From contig NC_081413.1 of assembly GCF_030272615.1 (NCBI RefSeq), positions 23,936,501-24,000,500 of the forward strand: a stretch of DNA of 64,000 nt, in the 5' to 3' direction. This DNA comes from Cryptomeria japonica (lineage: Eukaryota > Streptophyta > Pinopsida > Cupressales > Cupressaceae). The notes beneath the pieces were generated by a model. The model ran no database searches. It worked only from the letters and a program-made list of their open reading frames with translations, and was not told the DNA's origin. A program made the position numbers and the translations under genes. The number at the start of each line of letters is the position of its first letter. Within the stretch, counting starts at the first letter, position 1. Of this stretch, positions 43,501 through 56,506 are shown piece after piece.

Positions 43501-43805
43501 GCATAGATCTTCAGCTTCGAAAAGAGGATAAGAAGATGCTTGAGGACTCATCAGATATGATCCAAGTTTTCAAAGATCGAGTACAACAAATCCAAGAAGC
43601 AAAGTCCTTGACAATTGAAGATTTCTCAAAGATTGCAAGAATTGAATCTGTGTTGGTTGTTTGCTTTGATCATCTTGAAACACATAAGGGTAAGGTCGTA
43701 CATGTAAGAAGAAAGAAAGAAGTATGGAAGCAACGAATCCTACATATTGGCCTCCCACATTACCAGCTCATTCTGAACTTCTCCTCAGCCCACCTGGAAT
43801 GGTGA
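40561..43805 (+). pseudogene. Long unrecognised protein, decayed (family copy 1)
   Basis: Frame 1 from 40561 (AIVSRTFSVAAKER ... FISFLKLSDKYERG) shifts near 40750 into frame 2, which runs to about 42600: VEAAAFPIVAPCPEFVLECM, TVMVAMGIPHKEPYEDW, AFYWEEWMHFYIQVML, CTQDWNGLHHEPWIDG, FTYIRVGGFQGEPFRLPRYV. Frame-2 stops include TAG at 41894, 42152, 42158, 42380 and 42554, plus TAA and TGA, each one C-to-T change from Gln or Arg. Frame 1 from 42601 (MAIVTINQQSLSP) and frame 3 from about 43040 complete a charged, probably coiled-coil C-terminus (VGKELETKIVAWEKEKSKW). The whole would be about 1,000 residues. I do not recognise the family. It resembles the minus-strand pseudogene at 52450-55550, so it is probably carried by a repeat, perhaps a gag-like or element-borne protein. 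Confidence 0.6.
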
Positions 43806-44735
43806 AATATTCGAAGCACCCCTACATCGTAAGATAAATAGGTTGAAGCCACATCATCAAGAGGAGTCTGATTGTGTCTCTGTTGCTCGCGACTTATGCC
43901 ACTTTTCCAGTTTAGTTATTGTTTTTTAGTTTTAAAAACTAAAGTTCTTTAACTCTCATGTGGAGTTAATCGTTTGACTTTGTTTTATTTGTAATAGACT
44001 ATCATAGCCTGGCGGCTATTTATATTGTTTTAGAATTATTTTTAAGGGTCCAAAAAACTTTGATTTGAATGAACAGACTTAATTTTCTTTGAATTTCAGT
44101 GTAGAAATTTCTGGTACATGAATGGAATGATATTTTGATACGATCTTCAAATATGTGTGTTTGAATGATATAGCAATGTCTGTTGGGATGTATGCTCATG
44201 TGTAGAATATTTTATTTCATTACCAGTTCTTTCTAAGTCTGTGAATTCATTGATCTTTTTTTTTTTTTTTAAATGCCACATTGTTGTTTAAATGATTATG
44301 ACCCCCCTTGTCCTGTGAGGCATGAACATGTATCGATCAACATTTATGCTACATTGAGTATTCTTGGTGGAATAAGTTTTTATATTAAATGGATATGTGC
44401 AGGAGTAAAGTCTGTGAGCTTTACATTCATTTATAATCATCTTGTAGTGTTCTTTTGTGTTGACAAATGAATGTGAAAGCCTTTCTCGCTTTCCGGTGAA
44501 AAGTGTGTATCTTTCTGAGTTATTTGCATAGAAATTCATTAAATATCTTATGAGGAGCTGCACTCTTATGCAAAGGGTAAACCAAAACTCGGTTCACCCA
44601 GCTATTGGTTCATTTTATTTTTCATGAAGGGTATGCATGAGTCATCATTATAAAATATATAAATATTAAAGGAAAGGCAAATCTATTAACCAACAAATTG
44701 ATAAGTAGGAGATATTTTCTAGAGAAAATCAAATT
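43806..44735. other. Non-coding stretch after the long pseudogene
   Basis: AT-rich; the first part (CTCGCGACTTATGCC, TTAGTTATTGTTTTTTAG) looks like a 3' untranslated region. A T11 run lies near 44258. No gene seen. Confidence 0.5.
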
Positions 44736-44851
44736 GTGATATTTCTATTAGGATTCAACTATGTAGTTTTTTATTCAAACCTATTGACCCATGATTCATG
44801 AGTAATGGTTCACAAGAACCCATCTCTCATGAGAATGAGTGGAACACTTAG
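44736..44851. repeat. Dispersed repeat, copy 2 (see 25154)
   Basis: It matches 25154-25268 in the same orientation and stops at ACACTTAG, exactly where an LTR starts (TGTTGTAGC at 44852). The retroelement therefore inserted into this repeat. Confidence 0.75.
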
Positions 44852-46173
44852 TGTTGTAGCATCATAAATTCTAGTTGCATACAATTTCATCCTCACCTAG
44901 ACCTCACCTTAGCATTATATCTTTCGATGATTGATGCTTGCTTTGATTCTACTCACACCCTTCACAAACCTGCATTTTCACCTTCTCTCCTATCTTTTCC
45001 CAGAAGCTGAATCCTGATTCTTTGGACCAAGGTGCTAGGGCGCCCTGATCATAGGTCAAGACCATGGTGCCACATCACCCTAGTCCTGTCAATCAAGACC
45101 CAAATTTTGTCCTCAGAATGGTCACATCAAGTGAGTGGTAATTTAGATCCTGTGTCAGCCTAATTAAAAAATTTAAATAGTTTTCAAACAGTTAGGTATA
45201 AAAGGATGCCTACCCCTCTCATTTGAAGACCTAACCTAACTTCTAATGATCTCAATTACACTCTAGAAAATTCCATTCAAGTGAGTAAGGAATCAAGCAT
45301 TGATCAAGCAATGGAGAAGAAGTGAAGTCAAGTTCAAGCATTCAAGATGACATACATGATCAACCTTCTATGGAGACAATCTGCATGACATATGAAAACC
45401 CTTGTGTGAGGATTCAAGAAAGCTTCATCAAGGAATTTCAATTACAATCATTCAATTTTAGAACTAGCCTTTTTATCAAAAGGAAAGCTCATCTTTATGC
45501 AATTTGATTCTATTTCCATTACAATTATCATTTCAATTTTAAGGTTAATTCCTAAACCCAAGGAAAACCCCTATCCACAACCCCATTTCCTCTCTTTTTG
45601 TGTGCAAGGAATTGAGTCAAGAGTTGTGCTTGAAGATTTTGACAAAGTTGATGACAACAAACAAGTTTAGATTTTAACAGAGAAAAAAGGAAAGGACCAA
45701 GGTGACCTACCATCTCGATCCCTAGAATTCTGCTCAAGATTTTGACAGTGGATCCAGTGCATCTCTCTGATCTATAAAAGATCCTACTTCCCTGTCTCAG
45801 AGTACAGGACCAGGGCGACCTACCATCCTGGTCCCAACAATTCACACTAAACTTTAAATAACAAGTTTTGATCTTATTCTTCTGCTCAGATCGCTGTCTA
45901 TGGTTCTGTATAATATTTGTATCAGTCTATGTTTATTGTTTCACTTCAATTGTCCATTTTTTTACCCTAAGCTTCACAATTTACATCCAAATTTCAATTC
46001 AAAAGGAAGAGATAGGAAATTCATAAATTTAATTAGTATTTCAGTCATTTTCCTAATTGAATTGTGGCTAGATCTATTGAATTCATTGCCCTCTTTTAAA
46101 TTTTTTGGTTAACTAGGTAAGATTAGTGGTTTTATTATCTTAATTGATGAAACCCTAATTTTCCACCATTACA
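44852..46173 (+). mobile_element. LTR of a Tat/Ogre-like element, copy 1
   Basis: It starts TGTTGTAGCATCATAAATTC at the break in a dispersed repeat and ends CCTAATTTTCCACCATTACA. A TATAAAAGG box is at 45197-45205. The next bases, TTTTGGTGAACCCAG, look like a primer site of the kind seen in Tat/Athila-type gypsy elements. It aligns with 57916-59068 through its length, but only at roughly 70% by eye. The family assignment is tentative. Confidence 0.6.
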
Positions 46174-46174
46174 T

Positions 46175-46190
46175 TTTGGTGAACCCAGCT
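46175..46190 (+). promoter_or_regulatory. Possible primer binding site
   Basis: TTTGGTGAACCCAGC directly follows the LTR end. The matching tRNA was not identified, so this rests on position and on resemblance to primer sites of Tat/Athila-type elements. Confidence 0.4.
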
Positions 46191-46521
46191 TTCTTCATGC
46201 TTATTTTTTTATTTATTTTCTCAAATATGATTCATATGCACTTTAAAATTCATGTTTGTAATCATAAATCATATATGCAATTGTATTACATAAATTTAGA
46301 GGCTAAATTCATAAAAACCCTAATTTATTCTTCTAAATTTGACTTGTGGGTGGCATAATTTTACAATTGTGGTTTTAGATCTGATTGTTATGATAGATTT
46401 TGATGCATCTAGTGTTCAAATTCATAATTCACATTGTTTAATTCCTTGGTTAATTAATCATTTTGCAAAACAATGCATTATTTAATCATAGTGTCAAAAC
46501 TTTGCATTCAAATTTACCCCT

Positions 46522-47088
46522 TTGTGCATGAGTTTTGTTACCCTTAGTCCTACATACAATATTCTAGTGAGAAGAAGTTATAGATGTAGAGCTTCCCGAG
46601 GTTTACATACTAAGGGTATGGAGCCCCAGTTGACTAACTTATTCCATGTGAATGTTGGTGCTTCCTCTAATCCCACAAATGACATCACATATACCCATTC
46701 ACCTCATAATTCTCATGATGAGGATGAGTCACTAACTAGGGCTACTATTAACCAATTGGAGACTTAGATTGATAACAAGTTTGAAAATATTCAACAATAT
46801 ATGGGTCAACAATATTAGGCAGAATGCATCGAATATGATTTTTAGGATATCAAAGAAATAACTTATAAGGTGGGTCATACATCAACAAACAGGTTATTAG
46901 ACAACGATGCTAGAGTTATAATTGAAGTTATGCATGGGAGTGATCTTTTAAGTGAAATAAATTATCTAGGAGATTGGTGCACACACCTTGAGGAATTGAA
47001 AGGTTTCCTATGGAACCCATACATGGATAAAAGTTGGGTAGCTGATTGTGATTCTAAGGTTTTGAGCCATAAAATCCTTTATGATTAG
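46522..47088 (+). pseudogene. Degenerate coding stretch inside the Tat/Ogre-like element
   Basis: Frame 1 reads SYRCRASRGLHTKGMEPQL, ATINQLET, then TAG at 46765, IDNKFENIQQYMGQQY, TAG at 46816, AECIEYDF, TAG at 46843, DIKEITYKVGHTS and on to a TAG at 47086. All four stops are TAG, and the frame is otherwise open and protein-like, so it looks like a decayed gag N-terminal region. I cannot name a domain. Another open stretch on the other strand is its shadow. Confidence 0.4.
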
Positions 47089-48093
47089 AAAATTTCTTGT
47101 CCTCAGAACCATGAAATTGAGAATAACATAGGAAAGGAGTGTTAAATTTCTAAAAATTAAGGGGGCTTTGAAAGACCCCACTGAAGACATTAGGATTGAA
47201 GGAAATAAGATTCAAATAGAAGAGAAAAGGTTTATTGGTGATTGTAAAGAAGATCAAAGCTGATAAAAAATAATTCAAAAGCTTGAAAGTTTAATACTAC
47301 AACTCGTCCAAAAAGAAGTGGTTTGTTACATGCAACAAGAATCAAATTCAGCCCTAAATTCAAAAATCTTTGATGAATAGTGGCTATTTGAAGGTTTCAA
47401 TCTAAGCAAAATAATCTCACATGGCAGCATTTTCACTTTGATAGACTAGGAATTAAAGACACAACCTAGTCCGACTATACCTTGTTGCTACCATCTTTTG
47501 TTTCATCATGAGATCTAATTTTCTTGGCCTATCAATGGATATGCACGACTCAATAAGGTGTAGCTTTTCCAATGGAAGTCTCTCTCCCAACTTTCTAGCT
47601 TAGGTTTTGAGTTATGTTGCATCAACTTTCCTTTATTTTGAGTCCCTGTATCCTTAGTCTAAGTGTTGGTGTGACTTTATTGCCCAATGAATAAGGCTAT
47701 TCGGTCACTTGATTTGGTTCTTTGCGACCTTGTCAGTCCTTGTCCTCCTTCAAAGTCTGTGTTACCTCGATTTTTCATCTATCCCTTTGAAATGCAAACT
47801 TTATCTTTTGAGTTGTCTCATCCTTAAATTTACACACAAGTCATCTTGTTTCTAACCTTGTGAACCCAATCTTTGTGGTGTTGAAGTTCAAGTAAACATG
47901 AGTAGTCTGATCTCCCTCATTCATGAATTGTCACCTTATCAGTTAAACCTTTTATAGATTGATTGAGCGATTTTGAAATGCTAGTACCCCTTCATACTCA
48001 GTTCTCAAGTTTCTAAGCTTGTTGATAACCAGATCACCCTTTAGAAATCACACATCATTTGGGGTTAAGTACACTGTTCAATGTCAATAGTCA

Positions 48094-49399
48094 GTGTATT
48101 GTGTAACCTTCAAAATCTTGTCAAATATATCTTTAGATCACAAGATTGTCAATCACCTGATCTTTACTGAGACTCACATATCCCAAGGTATAAACTTTAA
48201 GAAAATCTGGAAAGTACAACTCGTTTATGATGGATTAGAAGGAGAAAAGTATGCAAAGATGGCGGTGATATTTTTAAAAATGGAGGACATTGCTTCCCAT
48301 GAGACAACATTAAATGAGTTTGAAACCTAATTCATAAATGAGGGATAGTAACACTCCTAACTTCATTATCATTTACCAAGTTGGTTGAGGTAATGTATCA
48401 GTAACCCCTTGAAGAAGTCAGAGAATTATCAATTCATGTATTCCCATTTTTAACTAAGTATCAAGTATGGATTATTCCTCTACTTCAAATAAAAATGGTG
48501 TTACCTCATGAAGACCAAATCACTGTAACCCAACCTAACTTAAATTGGCCACAAAGTGAATAGAGCGATATCATTTTCAGATTGTACGTGTTAGCTTGGA
48601 AGGAAGGAATAGATTTTTTGGAATACAAAAGGGTAGTTCACACTTTGAGAGAAGAGGAAAGATGACTAGAAGATCATAACCAATCTATGCAAGAGGAGAT
48701 TATCACAGAGAGGAACCCATCCTAAGGAAATTCATTCTAGAAGAGTATCTTTGGCCATGGAAGGAGAATCTGAGATAGTGCTGTCAGTAGGTAGTATTGC
48801 TCCTATACTCCAGCTCGACACAAAATTCATGGAAGATCCACAAGAAGATATTCTTTCTGGGTTGACAACTCTTGCATGGAAATGTAAAAAGAGTTTTGCC
48901 GAATATATGGTCACTATAACCCAGCCTAACTTAAATTGGCCACAAAGTGAATAGAGCAATATTATTTCTAGATTGTGCATATTAGCTTGGAAGGAGTAGA
49001 TTTTTTTGGAATATAGAAGGGTAGTTGACACTTTGAGAGAAGAGGAAAGATGAGTAGAATATCATAACCAATGTATGCAAGAGGAGATTATCGTAGAGAG
49101 GAACCCATCCTAAGGCAATTCATTATAGAAGAGTATCTTTGGCCATGGAAGAAGAATCCAAGATGGTGTTGTCAGTAGGTAGTATTGCTCATGTACTCCA
49201 GCTCGACACAAAATTCATGGAAGATCCACAAGAATATATTCTCTCTGTGTTGACAAATCTTGCATGGAAATCCAAAATGAGTTTTGCCAAATATATGGGG
49301 ATGACCCTGGTGTTAGCAAAAGAAGAAGAAAATATAGAACTAATTGATGCACAACTTCAACTTGTACTTATAGCTGAGAGGAATCTAGTTCCCCTTTAA
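48094..49399 (+). pseudogene. Degenerate coding-like region with internal tandem duplication
   Basis: Short open stretches such as IFTETHISQGINFKKIWKVQ, ILQLDTKFMEDPQEDILSGL and FLEYRRVVDTLREEER are protein-like but lie in changing frames with many stops. The last two recur because a 391-bp unit is duplicated. I do not recognise the protein. It lies in the interval between the two Tat/Ogre-like LTRs and may be a remnant of an internal region. Confidence 0.35.
48521..49299. repeat. 391-bp tandem duplication
   Basis: CACTGTAACCCAACCTAAC at 48521 and CACTATAACCCAGCCTAAC at 48912 start two copies that match to GTTTTGCC(G/A)AATATATGG near 48909 and 49299. Both contain GAGGAACCCATCCTAAGG and CCAGCTCGACACAAAATTC. 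Confidence 0.9.
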
Positions 49400-50929
49400 C
49401 AATTTATATCATTAATTCTGAGTTGGCATGATTAGCATAGCCTTAGGAGTTTTTGGCATTTTAAATTATAATTTATGAAGGGCCATGTGTGATGTGATAG
49501 GTTATGTTCTTTGTAAAAATGGTCTTTTTCAAGAAATCATTATTTCTTTGAAGTAGTTATGATCTAGTAGCTATATATATTAGAAAACCAGTAGTAATAA
49601 GGGATCTTTTGGAAAAAATTGTGTTGTTAGAAGTAGATGTTATGGTTTGTTTTATGTTACTTGGATATGCTTCAATTATTAACTATTCAAATGGTTTCAT
49701 AAGATCAATGAATTTGTGTTGTTGTGTATGGATGCCATTCTTCTTATGTTGAATGCATAGCTATTTTGGTATTTGTGGTGTTGTATATCTAAGTGATTGA
49801 AATTTATTCATTAGCCCATTGTTGTGTAAATATCTAGCTTTGTATGGATGTTGATAGCAATGGTTGTTTTAATTATAGAGATGTTAGATTTTCTCTTCTA
49901 ATCCCTATCATCCTTTGATATGAGAGTGAGAATAGATTGGACGATTTAGTTTTCTTTGTTATTATTTTGAAATTTTAAAGTATTAGTGATCCTTTACAAA
50001 ATTTTGGTTAAAAGTTACACCTTTCAATTGCTTTTTAGTTAAAAGAACACTTGGATTTAATTCATTGTCTATCAATAGAAGGTAGTTGTGCCCTGTAAAA
50101 TAAGTATCTAAAGTGGGTATAGAAGGTCATCATACCTATCTCAATTGCTTGTTCAGATTGTTACATGTCTGGGCGTTAGAAAATAGAGTTAGGTAGAAAA
50201 ATCTTTCAACAAACATAAGAGATCATGCCTAATTCATTTCATAATCCACAATCTATAAAGTTCATTCTCAACCATTCTTGATTCCATCAAGAGAAGATCT
50301 AAGTATAAAGAGCATCGATCTACAACAAGTTGTCTATAATTATGTTTTCATGATGGATTTTGTGATAATTTATCAAGTTATTACATCAACACTTGTACCT
50401 GACTTATTTGAAGAGCATTTCATTATCAATCACATGTATAATAATTTAATTTTATCTTTAATTCATCATTTCTTTATTCTTTTGTCTTTTCTCTGCAAGG
50501 GTAATCTCTCTTTCTAATCATTATTGTTGTAGGGTTAATTCCAAATTGAGTTTTTACTTAGGCAATTTTTCTAACTACTCTCTCTTTTTTGCATGTGCGC
50601 ATTTGATAAGGTTTCAAACTAAATCTGAAGGTATATGAGTATAGTGAAGATAGAGATAGTGGAAACTAGGCAAAATTCATTAGAAAAGGTAAGGAAAAGG
50701 ATGCCTAGTGCCATATTCCACCTAGACTAGGGTACCTAGCCCCATATTCCAGGTTGACCTGAGAATTGACCATAGGCAAGTGAAAGCTCTTGAGACCAAT
50801 TTGATTCATGTTCTACACTTGGACACTTGTAAGACTAAGGTTCCTAGATTCAATGTCCACCTATTTTGAGCTCAAATTTTAGACACAGGTTCCTCTTTTC
50901 ATCCCTTTTTCATTTATATACATCTCAGT
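49400..50929. other. AT-rich spacer, no gene seen
   Basis: Only short open frames with no recognisable content. No LTR ends or tandem repeats found. Confidence 0.5.
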
Positions 50930-51560
50930 GTAAGGAAGTTAAGTAACAGAACAAATTACTACACTAACTGTGAGAGGAGGGTAATGTAAATTTTTTATGG
51001 ATAGTTACAACAGTTAAAAAAAATTAACAAAAGTAAACATAAATAGCATGCATACCACAACACAATGATTTATGTGGGGAAAACCCTTTTGAGAGAAAAA
51101 CCCCACACTCGAAAAGCGGCCCAATATATTATTCAAGAATTAATTATACATTACAATATACTTGTAGAGAAAGCCTATTATAGGAGTATCACCAACTAGA
51201 GATTCAAAGGTAATTCAATAGCTATATGACTCTTACACACAACCTCTATCTCACGCACCTCATATATAGGAGATACAATACATCAAACCGTCAAACGAGA
51301 TTACAAAACCATGGGCTAAAACCGCCCAATAAATGAACCTTATCTCCAATCTAGATGCCCTATGATGTGTCAAAAAATACATCAACACATGTACCTCCCT
51401 TTTACAACTCATATGTGTCTGATGCATTTTTATATTTCCTATTTCCGGAGACCAAACTTCCAGAGGCCATAACTTGTGAACCGGGTGTCTAATTGACAAA
51501 CCATTTGAAGCCCAGAAAGCTTGCAATGTGATCTATCACCTCACAGCCTAATATGATAGT
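50930..51560 (-). mobile_element. LTR-like fragment on the minus strand
   Basis: Read on the minus strand it carries CCTATATATGAGG (promoter-like), ATTGGGCCGCTTTTCGAGTG and GTGGGGTTTTTCTCTC followed by GGGTTTTCCCCACATAAAT. This order resembles the R-U5 part of copia LTRs such as the outer LTR here (GTGGTTTTTCCC ... TTTCCACGTC). The boundaries are estimates and no partner LTR was found. Confidence 0.45.
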
Positions 51561-52449
51561 TATTCCCACTTCTCATGCCAATTTTAAGCCTCTAAAGTTC
51601 TCAAAGTTAAAATTGAAACATTCATCACACCTTTCAAAAAACAAAAACTTAAATATCTTCAAAAGTAGTTATGATCTTGTAATAAAAATCTATTGGCATG
51701 CTTATCTAGCCAATCCGAAGCTTTGGGGAAAATTTTGAACCATTTCGTGCTGAAATGAAAAATTACTACAAATAGTAACCTTATGTAAATGCAAGGTTAA
51801 GACACCATTTTCCTGACACTCGATTCATTTCTAGTTTTACATTTGCATGTTTATACTAATTATTGCCATTTTTGCACCTTACTCTAGCTCTTGCATTTTC
51901 AAGTTCTAATCATATCCAATCAATAAAATAAAAAGGGAATAATCAAAACCATCAAGTTCTCAACTCTCCTAATGGGTTTGAATTTGTGCCTAATTGGTTA
52001 TTGTCCAATGTAATTGATTGGATTGGGTTTGATTCCTACTTTGCATGTTTAGAATAGTGAACCCCATTTCCACCATATTACACAAACAAGCTTCAAGCAA
52101 ATCATATAGATGCAACATTTACATTTCACAATCTCTCTTACAAATCATGACAAAAAATCTAGGATATCTATAGGATATTATAATTAGAGGAAAAAATAAT
52201 AGAAAGTTGGAAAGAAGAGAAATAAAATTAGGCTTCCTTGATATGCTAAAATTAAGAAATTCTGACTTTCTTTTGTTTGCAAAAGTAAGCAGAACATGTC
52301 ACTTGGTAAAAAACAAAGATTTGATGTTTTTGTAGGGGAAGATGTATAAATTAGTTCACCTCCAAGATTCATTCAGTCTTTTATTGATATTCGATGACCA
52401 ATTGAAATGGCACATGTTCCCCTATTCTTCCTCATGTCTATCTTCCTAT

Positions 52450-55400
52450 TCTTTTAAATTTTTATCTACAAGCCATTGAAAATCTTGAGTTTTGAAAATA
52501 TTTCATTGAGCTCTTCATACATGAAATCTAGTACTTCTCTTGAATCTCTTTGATATCTCTCACACATGACTTTAAAAGGATACATCTCATCAAGTACTCT
52601 GTTAGTTGATCCATATTTAAATTTCTATTTGATTAATACCAAAGAGATAGCATTTTGTATTTCAATGCTGACTTCATGTTTCCACTGATCAAGTATCATT
52701 TTCTTTCCTTAATCATCCTTTATTATTGATAACACCTTACATTCCATTTGTTCAATGACCTTCAACTTATCAAAAACTAATTGAAGCTAAAGTGGCTTGT
52801 CACTATCATACATTGATCTCTTAATCATGTCCTTAAGAATTTGAGGTCTAAGGAACCACCTCTCTCTGATTGGATTCAATTTATCAACACCTTGATCATA
52901 CTTGATCATTACATAGGTAAGATCACAATAACCTTTATAGGAATCATCTACCTTTGCATTTATCTTAGTTAACCCATGGTTAACTAATCAATGACCATAT
53001 TACTTACTATATGAATATTTTCTCCATTCATTTTCTCAATTTTATCTTTCAACTCCTTAATCTCATGGGGCAATGCATATCTATCTAATGGATATATTGG
53101 AGTAGAATTTGAAGGTGCATCTACAACTTGCACTGGTGCTATTTTCAAGACTTATATCTATGATTCCAAGTCCTTATCAATTATTACCAACTTCATACAT
53201 TCCTTCATCAAGGCCTCATGATCTAAGGAAAGCTTATCAATTGATTCCTTGTGGAATAGAGAATTGGAAGGCAACTGGATAAAAGCATTCAACATCGAGG
53301 CATGTTAGTTACTCGGGGGTTCCATCCTTCACCATGGGCTAGCCCTAATATTGATTACTAAATTTATAGCTTTTATTGTAGGGTTGTTTGATACCCTTTT
53401 TTATCAATGCACTCCCTTTCAATTCCTTTATATTATAAACCAAATTCAGTTTATTTGTATTGGGAGTTAGTGCCCACATCACCAAACTTCCATATTGTGG
53501 ACTAAAAAAAGAACCTGAGAAATATTTATCCACTTGCTCTTCTAATGAATATACTAGTTTCTTAAACTTTCTCACAGTGTCGAATGCTAGTGTGGTGTAA
53601 AGATCCGAATGTGGAAATAAAAGAATTCCACTCTATTTGATAAGATTCCTCCCCTCTTCTAGTTTAATATCTTCAACCCTAAGTTTGAAACTATCCAATA
53701 CTCCATTTTAAATCCTTTCCCACTTAGATGATGGTGCCTTATTTCTTTTCTCTACAAACTTATTTGGATACCCATCTTGCCTCAATGAGATAACAAAGTC
53801 TATGAATTCCCAAGTTTGTACAAAATTGTGATCATAAATAAATTGATTGTAGGCCACTGTTCTAATACTATTTGTATGGTCCTCTACAATCTTTAAATTT
53901 TCCAAGGTTCTACTTTGAAGCATAGAATGAACAACTACCCTTAATATACTAGAAGGTTGTGAAGATGGTGGAGAAGAAGGATGAAAAAAATAGGGGATGA
54001 TGGAGCATTTTGAATCTCTAGCTCAATAATCTACACATCATCTTCTAGATCCACAATTTCAATATCTTTTCCTTTATACTACTCAAGGTCAACTAACTTT
54101 ACATTTTTAGCAAGTGACTCTTTATCTCTTTCTTCTTTTACCTCAACAATAAATAGGTTGCTTATCCTCCATGACAATATTCTTTGGAATTAGAGTATCT
54201 ACATGTTCTAATAGCCTTCAAATCCTTACAAATGGATTCTACTCCTCAATAGAGAATCCAACAAAATTTGTATTGTCAAGTCTCCTCATTTTCTAAGCCC
54301 TCATTGTTGTGTTCCATATTCTTCTCTTCTCATAAACTTCTTCAATTATGGTACAATGTTTTTATCACATATTCTTCATATAGCATGAAATGGGCCATAT
54401 GAGGCCTCTCTTTTAAAATTTTGATATATGACATGATCCCTTCTAGATCAAAATCCCTGAGAATTCAATACCTCATCTTGTAAGATTGTAATATTGAGTA
54501 TACTCTTTCCAATACATCCTTGTTTATAGTAGTAAAATATATAAATTTGATTGAGGTATGGAGCACAAAACCCTTATTTTGGCCTCTTAGATGTATCTTG
54601 TCTACCTCATTTAACTATCATATCAATTCCAAGAAAGATGCCCTCCTTGGTACACACCTTGGTAGAACATGAATCTGCACATAAGATCCATAGACACTAA
54701 TTAAAATAGTATTGGTATAGAGATACCAATATCCCGGGCTATGGGAAAGAACAAAATCTAGAATTTGTCAATAGGTCCAAGGAAATACAACATATCTCTA
54801 TGAATCCTCACCTCTAGTTCTCCAAGTCAGCTCATGATATTTTTAACAAAATCCTACTCAAAGGTCAGAAAGTCACCATTATCACAACTCCTATCGAAAA
54901 CATATGTCAAACAATAGACAAGGAGCACGTCACTTTTGTCATCTCTTATTTTGACCTAAAGCTTGGAATCATATAATCCTATTCTTGTATAATAACATAT
55001 TGAAAAATAATGAATACCAGTTAAATTCAAATTTCTTTGGATCTTATTTTTCTATAACCACCTTTTCATGCATCCTCTTGGCCTGAAAAAGTTGTAAAAT
55101 CAAATTCAATGTTAACCACAGTGTTCTAAATATCAGTTTCCATGTAAATGAAGGGAATAGGCATTTTTTCTTTAGTATCATGGCCTAATATTTGACATAG
55201 TGTGTAATAGGTCTTCACAAAATAATCCTCAAATGTATCAACCCCAAAAGGCTCCTTCTCACATTGTGAAATTGGAAGAACTATTCTCAAAGGACCCTTA
55301 ATTTCAAACTTAGAGATAGTCACACTTCTAAAAGCATAGTTATGTATTTAATACTCTTCTTTGAAATTGTTGAACTACACTTTCTTTGAAGATCCCAAGT

Positions 55401-55550
55401 TCAAGCTAGATGTATGAGAAATTGCCACCTTAGAAAAATTTACCATCTCAACACTAGTGGCAGATGTATAGCTCTCAATTTGACATTATACCTCTTTTCT
55501 ACTGATTTTATATAAAATCAAAATCCATAAATATGTTTCGCACAATGAGC
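52450..55550 (-). pseudogene. Long unrecognised protein on the minus strand, decayed (family copy 2)
   Basis: Minus-strand frames with frequent breaks give protein-like stretches in order: FEIKGPLRIVLPISQCEKEP, TFEDYFVKTYYTLCQILGHD, YGSYVQIHVLPRCVPRRASF, FIYFTTINKDVLERVYSILQ, GIMSYIKILKERPHMAHFML, FIYDHNFVQTWEFIDFVISL, RERWFLRPQILKDMIKRSMY and YQRDSREVLDFMYEELNEIF. The LPRCV block and what follows align with FRLPRYV and the next ~50 residues of 40561-43805: a basic-hydrophobic pattern, QL, D, F, Y, then a helix ending in MRY or VARY. The two therefore look like distant members of one family. Function unknown; the C-terminus is charged and probably helical. Confidence 0.5.
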
Positions 55551-56506
55551 TTCCCCATATCTAAATACCATACATTTCTAAGGGGAAACTTGGAATTCTT
55601 TTGTGATACCAATGCTCAAACAAACCCCGCCTTTTTTCTAGTAGTTAAGCATCTCAAACCTCGACCAATTCATCCATTAACTTATCATTTGGGCTCTCTT
55701 GACCACTAAGTTGGAGAGGTGCTATTTTTCCATCTAACTTTTTGGAAAGACCCTCATCCAATTTCCTTGAAGTCCCTAGGAGAGCTACATTTTAACTCAT
55801 TTTGACTATCACTAAGAGTAAGGTTTCAATTTTTTTAATTAGGTTTTTGTTCTTTAACAAACAAAGACTTCAATTTTCTACTCAGATATTTTCTACTCAA
55901 AATTCTAAACATAAAGATATAAGAAACACAAATTCAAAATGAGTGCACACTCATCATCACCTCTAAACCTTGGTTATCCCCACAACTTCTCCCAAAGCTC
56001 AAATTAGTAAAAAAAAGTGGATGCAATTTATTAAGACTAATGATGAAGTCTTAATTGAGTATTTAATTACACCAAAAGAATAAAAATATGACCAATACTA
56101 GTCATTTTTCCATTACTATAATTCATGTTCAAGCTATAAACAAACACTAGTTGTTCTTTGAATTCAAATGTTGGCATCAATTATGAAGGATTGTGCTAAG
56201 ATGGAAAACTAGGATTTAAAGATTTTATTTTGAAAGAAACCTTTGGCACACTTTAGGAGATTATGACCGATCAAAGCTCTACATGTTAGAGTCCACTTTA
56301 TACCATGGAGTTACATGTAACCATCGTGCATCCACATAATAGAGAATGGGTCCAAGTGAACTACTACTGTGGGTTTGTGTAGAGTGATTCTCGTCACCCT
56401 ACTAGTAGGTGTGATTGCCCATGTGTGAACATATTGCAGCATCATGAGGTTGATAAGGCTCTACTAACACTACGAGGCTATGCTCCAATCAAGAAAGGAA
56501 TTAGTG
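55551..56506. other. Spacer, no gene seen
   Basis: No open frame of note. The upstream region of the minus-strand pseudogene would lie here, but I found no start or promoter I can support. Confidence 0.4.
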
